Assembly (NCBI GenBank): GCA_023229165.1
Contig: JALNZQ010000033.1
Span: 1-17,119 of the forward strand
DNA length: 17,119 nucleotides
Source of the DNA: Methanothrix sp.
Lineage (GTDB): Archaea > Halobacteriota > Methanosarcinia > Methanotrichales > Methanotrichaceae
Direction: 5' to 3'
Both the position numbers and the translations under genes were made by a program. The notes under the pieces were generated by a model that saw only the letters and a list, made by a program, of their open reading frames with translations, searched no databases and was not told the origin of the DNA. This document shows, piece by piece, positions 1 through 6,719 of this stretch; the stretch's first letter is position 1; each line of letters opens with the position of its first letter.

Positions 1-1322
1 TGGAGGCTTCTGCGAGAGAGAAGACCGGCATCAAATCCCTCAAGATTTCCTATAACAATGTTTTCGGCTATTATCTGGAGATCACCCGTGCGAACCTGCA
101 TCTTGTGCCGCAGGATTACATTCGCAAGCAGACCCTTGCAAACGCGGAGCGTTTCATCACTCCAGAGCTAAAAGAGATGGAATCCAAAGTACTATCGGCC
201 CAGGAGAGGTCCATATCTCTCGAACAGGAGATCTTTGCCGGCCTGTGCGACCAAATAGCAGCAGAGGCCCGCACCGTTCAGGAGAGAGCGGGGGCGCTGG
301 CCGAGACGGATGTGCTTGTCGCCCTGGCCAACGTGGCTGCGGAAAGCGGACTGGTGAGGCCGCAGTTCAACAGCGAGGGCAAGCTGTTCCTTCGCGCCGC
401 AAAGCACCCCGTTCTGGATAAGGCCATGCGAGGCGGCTTTGTGCCCAACGATGTGCTCCTGGATAATGATCATAACCGGCTGCTCATTCTCACCGGCCCC
501 AACATGGCCGGAAAATCCACCTTCATGCGCCAAATCGCGCTATGCGCCATCATGGCCCAGGCAGGCTCCTTTGTGCCGGCCGCCTATGCCTCGCTCTCCA
601 TGGTGGACCGCATCTTCACCCGCGTGGGAGCTTACGATGATCTATCAGCCGGCCAGAGTACCTTCATGGTGGAGATGACGGAGATTGCGACCATCCTTGG
701 CGCGGCCAGCAAAGACAGCCTGGTGCTGCTGGACGAGGTTGGACGCGGGACCAGCACCTTTGACGGGCTCTCTTTAGCCTGGGCCATATCCGAGTATCTG
801 CACAGCAACATCAAATGCAAATGCGTCTTTGCCACCCACTACCACCAGCTGACGCAGCTGGAAGGCATCCTGCCGGGAGTGAAAAACTACAGCATCGCCG
901 TAAAAGAGGAGAAGGGAAACATCACCTTCCTGCGGACCGTGGTGCCGGGAGCCACAGACAAGAGCTACGGCGTGCACGTGGCCCGCCTGGCCGGCGTGCC
1001 CGAGGCCGTGACCAGGCGAGCGGACCAGATCCTGAAGGAGATCGAGAAAGAGGCGGTGATAGAGCCCTTTTCCGGTAATAAAAAGCTCAGAAAATCCTCC
1101 CAGTACACCCAGCTCATATTCTTCGATGCGCCCACATCAGAAGGAAAAGAAGCGGGGGAAAAATTGGGAAAAATACTCCGGCCCCAAAAGGATGATGCGA
1201 TCCTGCAAGATATTCTGGCCCTTGAGATCGATTCCCTGACGCCCCTCCAGGCATTAAGCTGTCTTGTCGAATACCAGAAGCGTCTGGGAGAGAGAAGGGG
1301 TGAGATCAATGGCCAGGATTAG
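1..1322 (+). CDS. mutS: DNA mismatch repair protein MutS, C-terminal part (5' end outside the window)
   Basis: MutS recognises base mismatches and, with MutL, starts repair; it works as an ATP-driven sliding clamp on DNA. The reading frame is open from base 3 with no start codon, so this is the 3' part of a longer gene. The first residues (REKTGIKSLK, then FGYYLEITRANL and DYIRKQTL.NAERF) are the conserved lever/clamp region. The ABC-type ATPase follows: Walker A GPNMAGKST near fragment residues 165-173, the DDLSAGQSTFMVEM signature, Walker B LVLLDEVGRGTST, and the ATHYHQL switch. About 440 residues are present; full-length bacterial-type MutS has about 850-900, so roughly half is missing. 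Its stop (1320-1322) lies inside the start of mutL, which indicates a coupled operon. Motif identity is unambiguous. A bacterial-type MutS in an archaeon implies ancient acquisition from bacteria, which is inferred from family knowledge. Confidence 0.97.
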   Translation, partial: EASAREKTGIKSLKISYNNVFGYYLEITRANLHLVPQDYIRKQTLANAERFITPELKEMESKVLSAQERSISLEQEIFAGLCDQIAAEARTVQERAGALAETDVLVALANVAAESGLVRPQFNSEGKLFLRAAKHPVLDKAMRGGFVPNDVLLDNDHNRLLILTGPNMAGKSTFMRQIALCAIMAQAGSFVPAAYASLSMVDRIFTRVGAYDDLSAGQSTFMVEMTEIATILGAASKDSLVLLDEVGRGTSTFDGLSLAWAISEYLHSNIKCKCVFATHYHQLTQLEGILPGVKNYSIAVKEEKGNITFLRTVVPGATDKSYGVHVARLAGVPEAVTRRADQILKEIEKEAVIEPFSGNKKLRKSSQYTQLIFFDAPTSEGKEAGEKLGKILRPQKDDAILQDILALEIDSLTPLQALSCLVEYQKRLGERRGEINGQD

Positions 1323-3039
1323 GCTTCTAGATGTTGATACCATAAACAAGATCGCCGCCGGAGAGGTCATCGAGCGCCCGGCTTCCGTGGTCAAGGAACT
1401 GGTGGAAAACTCCATCGACGCCGGAGCTGGCAAAGTGCTCATTGAGCTAGGCGACGGCGGAAAGAGCTTTATCAGAATAACCGATGACGGCTGCGGCATA
1501 GATGCCCAGGATCTGCCCCTGGCCTTTCAAAAGCATGCCACCTCCAAGATCAGCGAAGCCAAGGATCTGGAGAATATCGCCACATTGGGCTTTCGGGGTG
1601 AGGCCCTGGCCAGCATCGCCAGCGTCTCTCGGAGCGTCGAGGTAAAAACCAAGACGATAGGGTCGCTCTCCGGCACATATCTTCGCATGGAGGGCGGCAA
1701 GATTGCAGAAACCAAAGAGGTTGGAACGCCGGTGGGCACAACCATCACTGTGTGGGACCTGTTCTACAATGTTCCTGCCAGAAGAAAGCACCTCAAAGGG
1801 GTGGAAGCGGAAAACGTGCATATTGCAGATATAGTCACAGAGCTGGCTATCATCCACTATGACATCTCTTTTGAACTCTTCTCCGGCAAACGCACCATCT
1901 TCAAGTCGGTGAAATCGTCAAGCTGGGACGATGTGCTCTTTCGCCTCTTCGGCCTGAAGACTTTGAAGGGCCTGTCCAGGCTGGAGGAGCCCGGCCGGGG
2001 CTGGCTTCTCTCTGGCGTCATTGGCGATCCTCTGGCGGTGCGAAGCAGCCCGGACAGGATATTTGTCTTCGTCAACGGAAGGGCGGTCTCCTCTCGTGTC
2101 CTCTCGTCGGCAGTACGAGAAGCTTACAGAAATATTATCCCCCTGGGAAAGAGCCCGGTGGCCGTCATCTCCCTGCAGATAAGTCCAGAACTCGTAGATG
2201 TGAACGTTCACCCAGCCAAAAGAGAGATCCGCCTCTTACATGAGGGCGAAATCGCCTCGGCTCTCACCCGGGCCGCGGCCAGGGCTTTAGAGGAGCATGC
2301 AAAGTCCACACAGGAGGATATGTCGGGTGGAATGTCGAGTAGAATGTCGAGCGAGGGAGAAGCGACGGCCCCGGTAAGGCAATCCACTATCGCGGAAGGC
2401 TGCGAGCAGAGAACTCTCCCTCTCAGCCCGGAGGCGGGGGAGATGCAGCCGCTGATCCAGCCGCGTCCCAGTCTCCGGATCCTGGGCCAGATCAAAAAGC
2501 TTTACATCGTGGCAGAAGGCGCTGAGGGGCTGGTGCTCATCGACCAGCATGCCGCAGCTGAACGCATCCGTTTTGAGCTCTTGCAGGAACGCTACAGGAA
2601 CAAAAATATCCGCCAGGAGCTGATGCAGCCTATCTCCCTGGAGCTATCTCCCAGCGAGATCATCATGATGGCCTCCTGGCAGGAGACGCTGCAAGACATT
2701 GGCTTTGATGTCTCGCCCTTTGGAGGAAACACCTACACAGTCAGGGCTGTTCCGGCGCTGGGCAAAAGGCTGGAGAGCGCAGAGGCGGTGCACGACATCC
2801 TAAGAGACCTTTTTTCAGATGGAAAAGTCAGCCCGGGTTCGACCAATAAAGATGAGATCCTCAAGCTTTTGGCCTGCAGGGGCTCCATAAAATCAGGAAA
2901 AGAGCTTACATTTGCCGAAATGAGAAAGCTTGTCGAGGATCTTTGCCTCTGCAATAATCCCCTCACCTGCCCGCACGGAAGGCCGGTGATGGTGACGATA
3001 GATCAGAACCAATTAGAGCGGCTCTTTTCCAGGAGATGA
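1309..3039 (+). CDS. mutL: DNA mismatch repair protein MutL, endonuclease-type
   Basis: MutL couples mismatch-bound MutS to downstream strand cleavage and removal. I start it at ATG 1309 because MARIRLLD..TINKIAAGEV is the canonical N-terminus; this overlaps the mutS stop by 14 nt. An in-frame start at 1264 would only add mutS-overlapping residues. The 576-residue product has the GHKL ATPase motifs (ELVENSIDAGA, DDGCGI, TLGFRGEALASI, GTTITVWDLFYNVPARR) in the N-terminal 330 residues. A variable linker follows, and then the C-terminal dimerisation domain. That domain has the nicking-endonuclease signature DQHA-xx-E-xxxx-E at about residues 412-423 (DQHAAAERIRFE), the ACRGSIKSGK segment near 522, and the CPHGRP motif near 554-559. 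It should therefore be a self-nicking MutL, as in organisms lacking MutH. The linker contains a three-copy 12-bp tandem repeat (2320-2355). Confidence 0.97.
   Translation: MARIRLLDVDTINKIAAGEVIERPASVVKELVENSIDAGAGKVLIELGDGGKSFIRITDDGCGIDAQDLPLAFQKHATSKISEAKDLENIATLGFRGEALASIASVSRSVEVKTKTIGSLSGTYLRMEGGKIAETKEVGTPVGTTITVWDLFYNVPARRKHLKGVEAENVHIADIVTELAIIHYDISFELFSGKRTIFKSVKSSSWDDVLFRLFGLKTLKGLSRLEEPGRGWLLSGVIGDPLAVRSSPDRIFVFVNGRAVSSRVLSSAVREAYRNIIPLGKSPVAVISLQISPELVDVNVHPAKREIRLLHEGEIASALTRAAARALEEHAKSTQEDMSGGMSSRMSSEGEATAPVRQSTIAEGCEQRTLPLSPEAGEMQPLIQPRPSLRILGQIKKLYIVAEGAEGLVLIDQHAAAERIRFELLQERYRNKNIRQELMQPISLELSPSEIIMMASWQETLQDIGFDVSPFGGNTYTVRAVPALGKRLESAEAVHDILRDLFSDGKVSPGSTNKDEILKLLACRGSIKSGKELTFAEMRKLVEDLCLCNNPLTCPHGRPVMVTIDQNQLERLFSRR
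2320..2355 (+). repeat. Three in-frame 12-bp tandem units in the mutL linker
   Basis: Three adjacent 12-base units begin ATGTCGGGTGGA, ATGTCGAGTAGA and ATGTCGAGCGAG. They encode MSGG, MSSR and MSSE at residues 338-349, between the ATPase and dimerisation domains. Units 2 and 3 differ at three positions. Gain or loss of a unit would keep the reading frame. Confidence 0.85.
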
Positions 3040-3043
3040 AGTG

Positions 3044-3071
3044 CCGGAGGGGCTCATTTATTGTCCTCCGG
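3044..3071. terminator. GC-rich inverted repeat between mutL and the rhuM remnant
   Basis: CCGGAGG (3044-3050) and CCTCCGG (3065-3071) form a perfect 7-bp stem with a 14-nt loop, just after the mutL stop and spanning the stop of the convergent rhuM remnant. The position suits a bidirectional terminator, but no T-run follows in either direction. Archaeal termination depends mainly on T-tracts, so the role is uncertain. Confidence 0.3.
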
Positions 3072-3766
3072 ACCTTTGGCAAGCATCTTCTTGACCTCCT
3101 GCTCAAACTCCTTCTCGGCTAGGGCGTCGCCCTCTTCGATCCGCCGCTGGCTGAAGGAGTGGTACTGCTCCAGGGCCAGGCGCCTGGCCTCTTCCATGGA
3201 GATACGCCCGCTGTGCTCTGTGCCTGGGAATCGTAGTCGATGGAGAGGGTATAGATATCGCGGACCTTCTGGTAGAAGCGCTTCTCCGAGGCCCGAATAT
3301 CGCGAATGCGCTCTAAAAGTTCATCAAAATAATCAGCTCCAAGCGCACGCTCTCCCTTGAGCCACTCGTCATCCAGCACGAAGCCCTTGACGATGTACTC
3401 CCGCAGGCGCTCGGTAGCCCAGCTGCGGAACTGAACGCCCCGGTGACTGCGCACGCGGTATCCGATGGCGAGAATCATATCCAGATTGTAAAAGTCCACA
3501 AGCCGCTCTACCCGGCGGATGCCCTCGGTTTGAACTAATCGGAATTTCCGAGTAGTTGACGCTGGAATAAGCTCATTGTCGCCGTAGATCGTGGAGATAT
3601 GCTCGCTGATCGTGTGAGGTGCAACCTGGTAAAGCTCAGCTAAAAGCCTCTGGCTGAGCCAGACGGTGCCGTCCTGCAGCCGGACTTGTATGCGGGATTT
3701 TCCATCCTCGGTCTGGTAGAATATGATCCCCGTATCCGGCGCGGCTGCGCCCTCTTTGCCGCTCAT
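3054..3766 (-). pseudogene. RhuM-family (Virulence_RhuM) gene with internal deletion and frame change
   Basis: The minus-strand frame from ATG 3766 gives a good N-terminal match to the RhuM family, a widespread accessory family of unknown biochemical role. Visible family segments are GKSRIQVRLQDGTVWLSQ, LAELYQVAPHTISEHI, STTRKFRLVQTEG, VDFYNLDMILAIGYRVRS, FRSWATERLREYIVKGF and EKRFYQKVRDIY.LSIDYD. The match ends near residue 182 (base about 3221). The open frame then continues as non-family sequence to 3119. In another frame, from about 3215 to the TGA at 3054-3056, lies a typical RhuM C-terminus (HSGRISMEEARRLALEQY, ending KKMLAKGPEDNK). Together the pieces give about 235 residues against roughly 330-340 for intact members, so about 100 codons are gone. 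The start has a strong GGAGGGAG ribosome-binding site (3773-3780). A sequencing artefact cannot explain loss of a whole internal block, though it could explain the frame. Confidence 0.8.
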
Positions 3767-3933
3767 GTCAATCTCCCTCCGCGAGGGTTTCTTCCTGCAT
3801 CATAACCAGGCATCGGATTGGGCTCATGCACTACGACCTATGGTTTGCCGTAATTTTTTGATAATTGTCATGGGCAAAATCACATCGCTGTACTTGTATC
3901 AGCACGAGTTTTTCTCTTGCTGTCCCATAAACA

Positions 3934-4011
3934 TTATGCTATACCTGGTGCACTTCCAGTTTGTCACTGCCCAGGACAAAAACGCCTTGCAGAATACTTT
4001 ACTAGAGGTGA
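3934..4011 (+). promoter_or_regulatory. Candidate promoter and ribosome-binding site for the PurM/HypE-like gene
   Basis: The 260-nt gap between the divergent rhuM remnant and the gene at 4027 holds two candidate core promoters: TTATGCTATA at 3934-3943, and AATACTTTACTA at 3993-4004, about 25 nt before the ATG. A Shine-Dalgarno-like GAGGTGA lies at 4005-4011. If the proximal element is the TATA box, the mRNA would be nearly leaderless. No other gene is apparent in the gap. Confidence 0.35.
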
Positions 4012-4026
4012 GGACAACCACGCCAC

Positions 4027-5337
4027 ATGGACCTGGAAGGATTTGCCAAGAGGGGCCTGCTGCGTGAGGACCCGGAGATTAAGTCCAAGCTCATCTCACT
4101 GATCAGAGAGGTAAAGAGAATACCGGAGGATAAAGCCCTCATCCTGGCGCAGGCAGTGCTGGAGGAAGCGAAAGCGACGCTGCATCCCCGGGGCGATGTC
4201 TTCCGGCTGGAAGACGTGGGCGTCACCATGGGCGACTATGGGGTGGGCTCGCGAGGCTCAGGCGATTTTTATACGCATACGAAGATCGCAGAGGTCATCG
4301 GCCGCACCAATGCCGTGGTGGACTCCCGCCAGCTGGACGATTCAGGCGTGGTCAAAGCCAAAGGAGAGTTCATCACCGTCACCGTAGACGGCATGCATTC
4401 GCGCCTCAGCGACTATCCTTTCCTGGCGGGCTTTCATGTCACCCGCGCAGCTCTACGCGATGTATACGTCATGGGCGCAAAGCCCGTGGCTCTTCTTTCC
4501 GATGTTCATTTGGCCGATGACGGGGACGTCTCCAAGCTCTTCGACCACATCGCCGGCATCGCTACCGTCTCGGAGCTGATCGGTGTTCCTCTCATCACCG
4601 GCAGTACACTACGCATCGGCGGTGACATGGTCATTGGCGACCGGCTGACAGGTTGTGTGGGAGCTGTAGGCGTCTCCGATAAGCTCACACCCAGAAAAGG
4701 GGCCCGTCCCGGTGACGTGATCATGATGAGCGAGGGAGCTGGAGGCGGAACGGTCTGCTCGGCTGCCCTTTACTATGGTCGACATGAGGTGGTGGAAGAG
4801 ACACTGAATATCAAATTCCTGGAGGCCTGCGAGGCTCTGCTCAAGGAGGACCTGACCATTCACGCTATGACCGACGTGACCAATGGGGGCATTCGCGGCG
4901 ACGCCAAGGAGATCTCCTACACGGCAAAAGTAAAGCTGCAATTCGAGGAGGAGAGGATGCGCCGCCTGGTAAATCCGCGGGTCTTAGATATGCTCGACGA
5001 TCTGTTGATCGATTATCTGGGTGTCTCCATCGATGCCCTGCTCATAATAGCTCCTGAGGAAGAGGCGGAAGAGATCGCCCGGATCATTGGCAGAGCCGGT
5101 GTGGCGGTGGACGAGATAGGAACTGTTGGGGAAGGAGATGGCGCATTGCTCCATATGGACGGCAAGGTTACGGACTTTTCCCCGCGCTTCCGGGAAGCTG
5201 CCTACACACCCATAAAAAAGGCTGTGGGCCAGGACGCGAGAAGAGATGTGGCCGAGATGACGGAGAAAGTCGACAGGGCTGCTAAGAATGCTGTGGAGAA
5301 GAAGAGGCAATTTATCGAGCGAATAAAAAGAATGTAA
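4027..5337 (+). CDS. AIR synthase-related protein (PurM/HypE/SelD superfamily)
   Basis: The 436-residue protein belongs to the ATP-dependent PurM/HypE/SelD superfamily (AIR synthase, hydrogenase maturation HypE, selenophosphate synthetase). Residues about 60-240 look like the N-terminal ATP-binding AIRS domain: a Gly-rich VGVTMGDYGVGSRGSGDF, VTVDGMHSR, MGAKPVALLSDVHLADDGD, and TGSTLRIGGDMVIGDRLTG. Residues about 245-400 fit the C-terminal AIRS domain, with GDVIMMSEGAGGG and AMTDVTNGGIRGDAKEI, the equivalent of the family's DVTxGG motif. The first 50 residues (helical) and the last 35 (charged, probably coiled) are extensions, which makes it about 100 residues longer than HypE or PurM. I see no typical HypE C-terminal cysteine, so a hydrogenase role is not supported. 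Related long paralogues occur in methanogens without an established substrate. The start is ATG 4027 behind GAGGTGA. It is flanked by a rhuM remnant and a regulator, so context gives no clue. Confidence 0.85.
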   Translation: MDLEGFAKRGLLREDPEIKSKLISLIREVKRIPEDKALILAQAVLEEAKATLHPRGDVFRLEDVGVTMGDYGVGSRGSGDFYTHTKIAEVIGRTNAVVDSRQLDDSGVVKAKGEFITVTVDGMHSRLSDYPFLAGFHVTRAALRDVYVMGAKPVALLSDVHLADDGDVSKLFDHIAGIATVSELIGVPLITGSTLRIGGDMVIGDRLTGCVGAVGVSDKLTPRKGARPGDVIMMSEGAGGGTVCSAALYYGRHEVVEETLNIKFLEACEALLKEDLTIHAMTDVTNGGIRGDAKEISYTAKVKLQFEEERMRRLVNPRVLDMLDDLLIDYLGVSIDALLIIAPEEEAEEIARIIGRAGVAVDEIGTVGEGDGALLHMDGKVTDFSPRFREAAYTPIKKAVGQDARRDVAEMTEKVDRAAKNAVEKKRQFIERIKRM

Positions 5338-5340
5338 TTC

Positions 5341-5409
5341 AAATTTTTACAAAGTTATTTATTTTTAATGTGTTTGCTGAATGTAGTAATAATAGTAAAA
5401 ATTTTTTTT
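5341..5409 (+). terminator. T-tract termination region
   Basis: Immediately after the stop at 5337 there are runs of five T (5344-5348), five T (5362-5366) and eight T (5402-5409) in very AT-rich sequence, with no strong hairpin. This is the form expected of archaeal oligo-T terminators. Confidence 0.55.
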
Positions 5410-5420
5410 ACATAAATAAA

Positions 5421-5475
5421 CTATTTATATCATAACGTACTTCATTTATTGCAAGGGAGTAAAAATAAGGGAGAA
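5421..5475 (+). promoter_or_regulatory. Promoter (TATA box) and ribosome-binding site of the HTH regulator
   Basis: CTATTTATAT at 5421-5430 is a good archaeal TATA box and predicts a start of transcription near 5452. A GGGAGA ribosome-binding site at 5470-5475 lies 7 nt before the ATG at 5483. The leader would be about 30 nt. Confidence 0.5.
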
Positions 5476-5482
5476 GATAACA

Positions 5483-5872
5483 ATGAAGGAATCGTTCGTA
5501 ATGAGATTTGATGAAAAAGATATTGAAGTTGTGGAAACGCTGAAAAGCCTGGGAGTGCCGAGAAAGGTATCCAATATGATCGCCTATCTGGCCAGCGGAA
5601 CAGAGGCCACCTCCCGCGAGATTGAGAGAGGCTCCGATCTGCGCCAGCCGGAAGTGAGCATCGCTCTGCGCACGCTCAGAAATAACAACTGGGTGGAGGA
5701 GAAGATGAGCCGGAGCGATGGCACAGGCAGGCCCATGAAGGTCTACCGTCTCAAAGCACCAATTGAGGATATCCTGCAGTACTACGAGCAGGAAAAGCTC
5801 AACGAGGCCAACCAGGCTCTGCAATCCATACAAAAGCTAAAGGCGCTATTAGGGGAGGCGGGATCGAGCTAA
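5483..5872 (+). CDS. Small winged-helix transcriptional regulator (TrmB/ArsR-like)
   Basis: This 129-residue protein is a probable DNA-binding repressor or activator; its target is unknown. Residues about 18-85 form a winged helix: helix VSNMIAYLAS, a second helix with SREIERGSDL, a recognition helix RQPEVSIALRTLRNNNWV, and a basic wing (KMSRSDGTGRPMKVYRL). In TrmB/ArsR-type proteins this layout binds DNA as a dimer. Residues about 90-125 (DILQYYEQEKLNEANQALQSIQKLKALL) look like a dimerising coiled coil. There is no visible ligand-binding domain and no cysteine cluster, so a metal sensor is unlikely. The start at 5483 has a clear ribosome-binding site. The gene stands alone between its own TATA box and a terminator. 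Its own AT-rich upstream region (5338-5482) is the most obvious place for autoregulation, though I found no clear operator there. Family-level assignment only. Confidence 0.75.
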   Translation: MKESFVMRFDEKDIEVVETLKSLGVPRKVSNMIAYLASGTEATSREIERGSDLRQPEVSIALRTLRNNNWVEEKMSRSDGTGRPMKVYRLKAPIEDILQYYEQEKLNEANQALQSIQKLKALLGEAGSS

Positions 5873-5921
5873 GGGCCGGGAAATGGCCCACCCCTCGGTG
5901 GATAAATTAATATCCTTTTTT
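5873..5921 (+). terminator. Hairpin plus T-run terminator after the HTH regulator
   Basis: GGGCC (5873-5877) pairs with GGCCC (5885-5889) directly after the stop codon. An overlapping second stem, CCACC (5888-5892) with GGTGG (5897-5901), has a 4-nt loop and competes for bases 5888-5889. A run of six T follows at 5916-5921. Confidence 0.5.
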
Positions 5922-6155
5922 AATTAGGAGCATCTTTTGCAAAAGCGTGAAGGGACGTTACAGCAATAACATTATAATATTAAGATACTTTAATCCGAAG
6001 TAAGTTCTCCATGCGCTTCTTGCCATTGCGGTATTACTGTGAGCCATTTGCTATAAACAGAGGTGAACGACGTTTCAACCACAATAACCATAGGTTAACA
6101 GCGGGAAAAATCACGAAGATCCAACTTTGATTACCGAAAAAAATCTTCACGATGG
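5922..6155. other. Long non-coding AT-rich region upstream of tfe
   Basis: About 235 nt with no credible gene. It contains AT-rich TATA-like sequence near 5971-5983, one ATACTTTA box (5985-5992), and a 6-bp inverted repeat GAAGAT (6115-6120) / ATCTTC (6143-6148) just before the tfe TATA box. It may be a regulatory region for tfe, but nothing further can be assigned. Confidence 0.4.
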
Positions 6156-6217
6156 GGATATATAGAAGGAAAACCTAATATAAATCAAGTATTAGCAAGC
6201 TTATATCCAGGTAGTGA
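6156..6217 (+). promoter_or_regulatory. Promoter of tfe and ribosome-binding site deciding its TTG start
   Basis: GGATATATAG at 6156-6165 is the strongest TATA box in the window and predicts initiation near 6186, a leader of about 35 nt. AGGTAGTGA (6209-6217) resembles the archaeal GGTGA ribosome-binding site and sits just upstream of TTG 6222. No in-frame ATG or GTG exists between the TATA box and that TTG. Confidence 0.55.
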
Positions 6218-6221
6218 TTCA

Positions 6222-6719
6222 TTGACGGTCATCGAAGAGTCTATTCATAGAGCATATCTCAACAAGCTTGTAGGGGAAGACGGTTTACGCATTGTGGAAT
6301 GCATACCGGGCGAAGAGATCACGGACGAGAAGCTGGCAGAGCTTACCGGCATCAGTCTGAATACAGTAAGACGCACTCTTTACCTGCTTTACGAACACAG
6401 GCTGGCCATATATCGACGCAAGCGCGATCCTGATTCAGGCTGGCTCACTTATTTGTGGCAATTGTGTCCCGACAATTTTGAAAAGGCACTGGAATCAGAA
6501 GCCAAAAGGCTGCTGCGCAAATTAGACGAAAGGCTGTCCTATGAGAAGGAGAACATCTTTTATGCCTGCACAGAAGGATGCGCTAGGTTCATCTTCGACG
6601 AGGCGAGCGAGGCCAATTTCATCTGTCCCTTCTGTCAGGGCAGCCTGGAGTTTATGGAGAATGCCAAAGTGGTAGAGACCATAGAAAAGCAGATGACTGA
6701 ATTAAAAGCTTGCTTATAG
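6222..6719 (+). CDS. tfe: Transcription factor E (TFE, archaeal TFIIE-alpha homologue)
   Basis: TFE is a general transcription factor that helps RNA polymerase open the promoter, by binding the clamp and upstream fork together with TBP and TFB. Residues about 5-85 are the winged helix: YLNKLVGEDGLRIVE is the typical first helix, then ITDEKLAELTGISLNTVRRTLYLLYEHRLA and a wing with GWLTYLW. A charged helical linker follows (about 86-110). The C-terminal zinc ribbon has Cys116, Cys120, Cys135 and Cys138 (FYACTEGC ... FICPFC). The length of 165 residues is normal for the archaeal family, which lacks the long eukaryotic tail. The start is TTG 6222, chosen because the alignment to known TFE N-termini begins there and there is no earlier in-frame start downstream of the TATA box. 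The stop overlaps by 6 nt the end of the convergent gene at 6714. Confidence 0.95.
   Translation: MTVIEESIHRAYLNKLVGEDGLRIVECIPGEEITDEKLAELTGISLNTVRRTLYLLYEHRLAIYRRKRDPDSGWLTYLWQLCPDNFEKALESEAKRLLRKLDERLSYEKENIFYACTEGCARFIFDEASEANFICPFCQGSLEFMENAKVVETIEKQMTELKACL

Noticed and set aside
1264..1308. Upstream start for mutL giving MSNTRSVWEREGVRS before MARIRLLD
   Set aside because: The conserved MutL N-terminus begins at MARIRLLD (ATG 1309); the extension is mutS coding sequence read in another frame.
3723..4067. 114-residue plus-strand open frame between the rhuM remnant and the PurM/HypE-like gene
   Set aside because: It overlaps the starts of both flanking genes, has no ribosome-binding site and no protein-like pattern. 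The region is better explained as divergent promoters.
5873..6221. Possible tRNA or C/D-box RNA in the gap before tfe
   Set aside because: I found no cloverleaf-like pairing, no GTTCGA-type T-loop, and no paired RTGATGA and CTGA boxes at suitable spacing.
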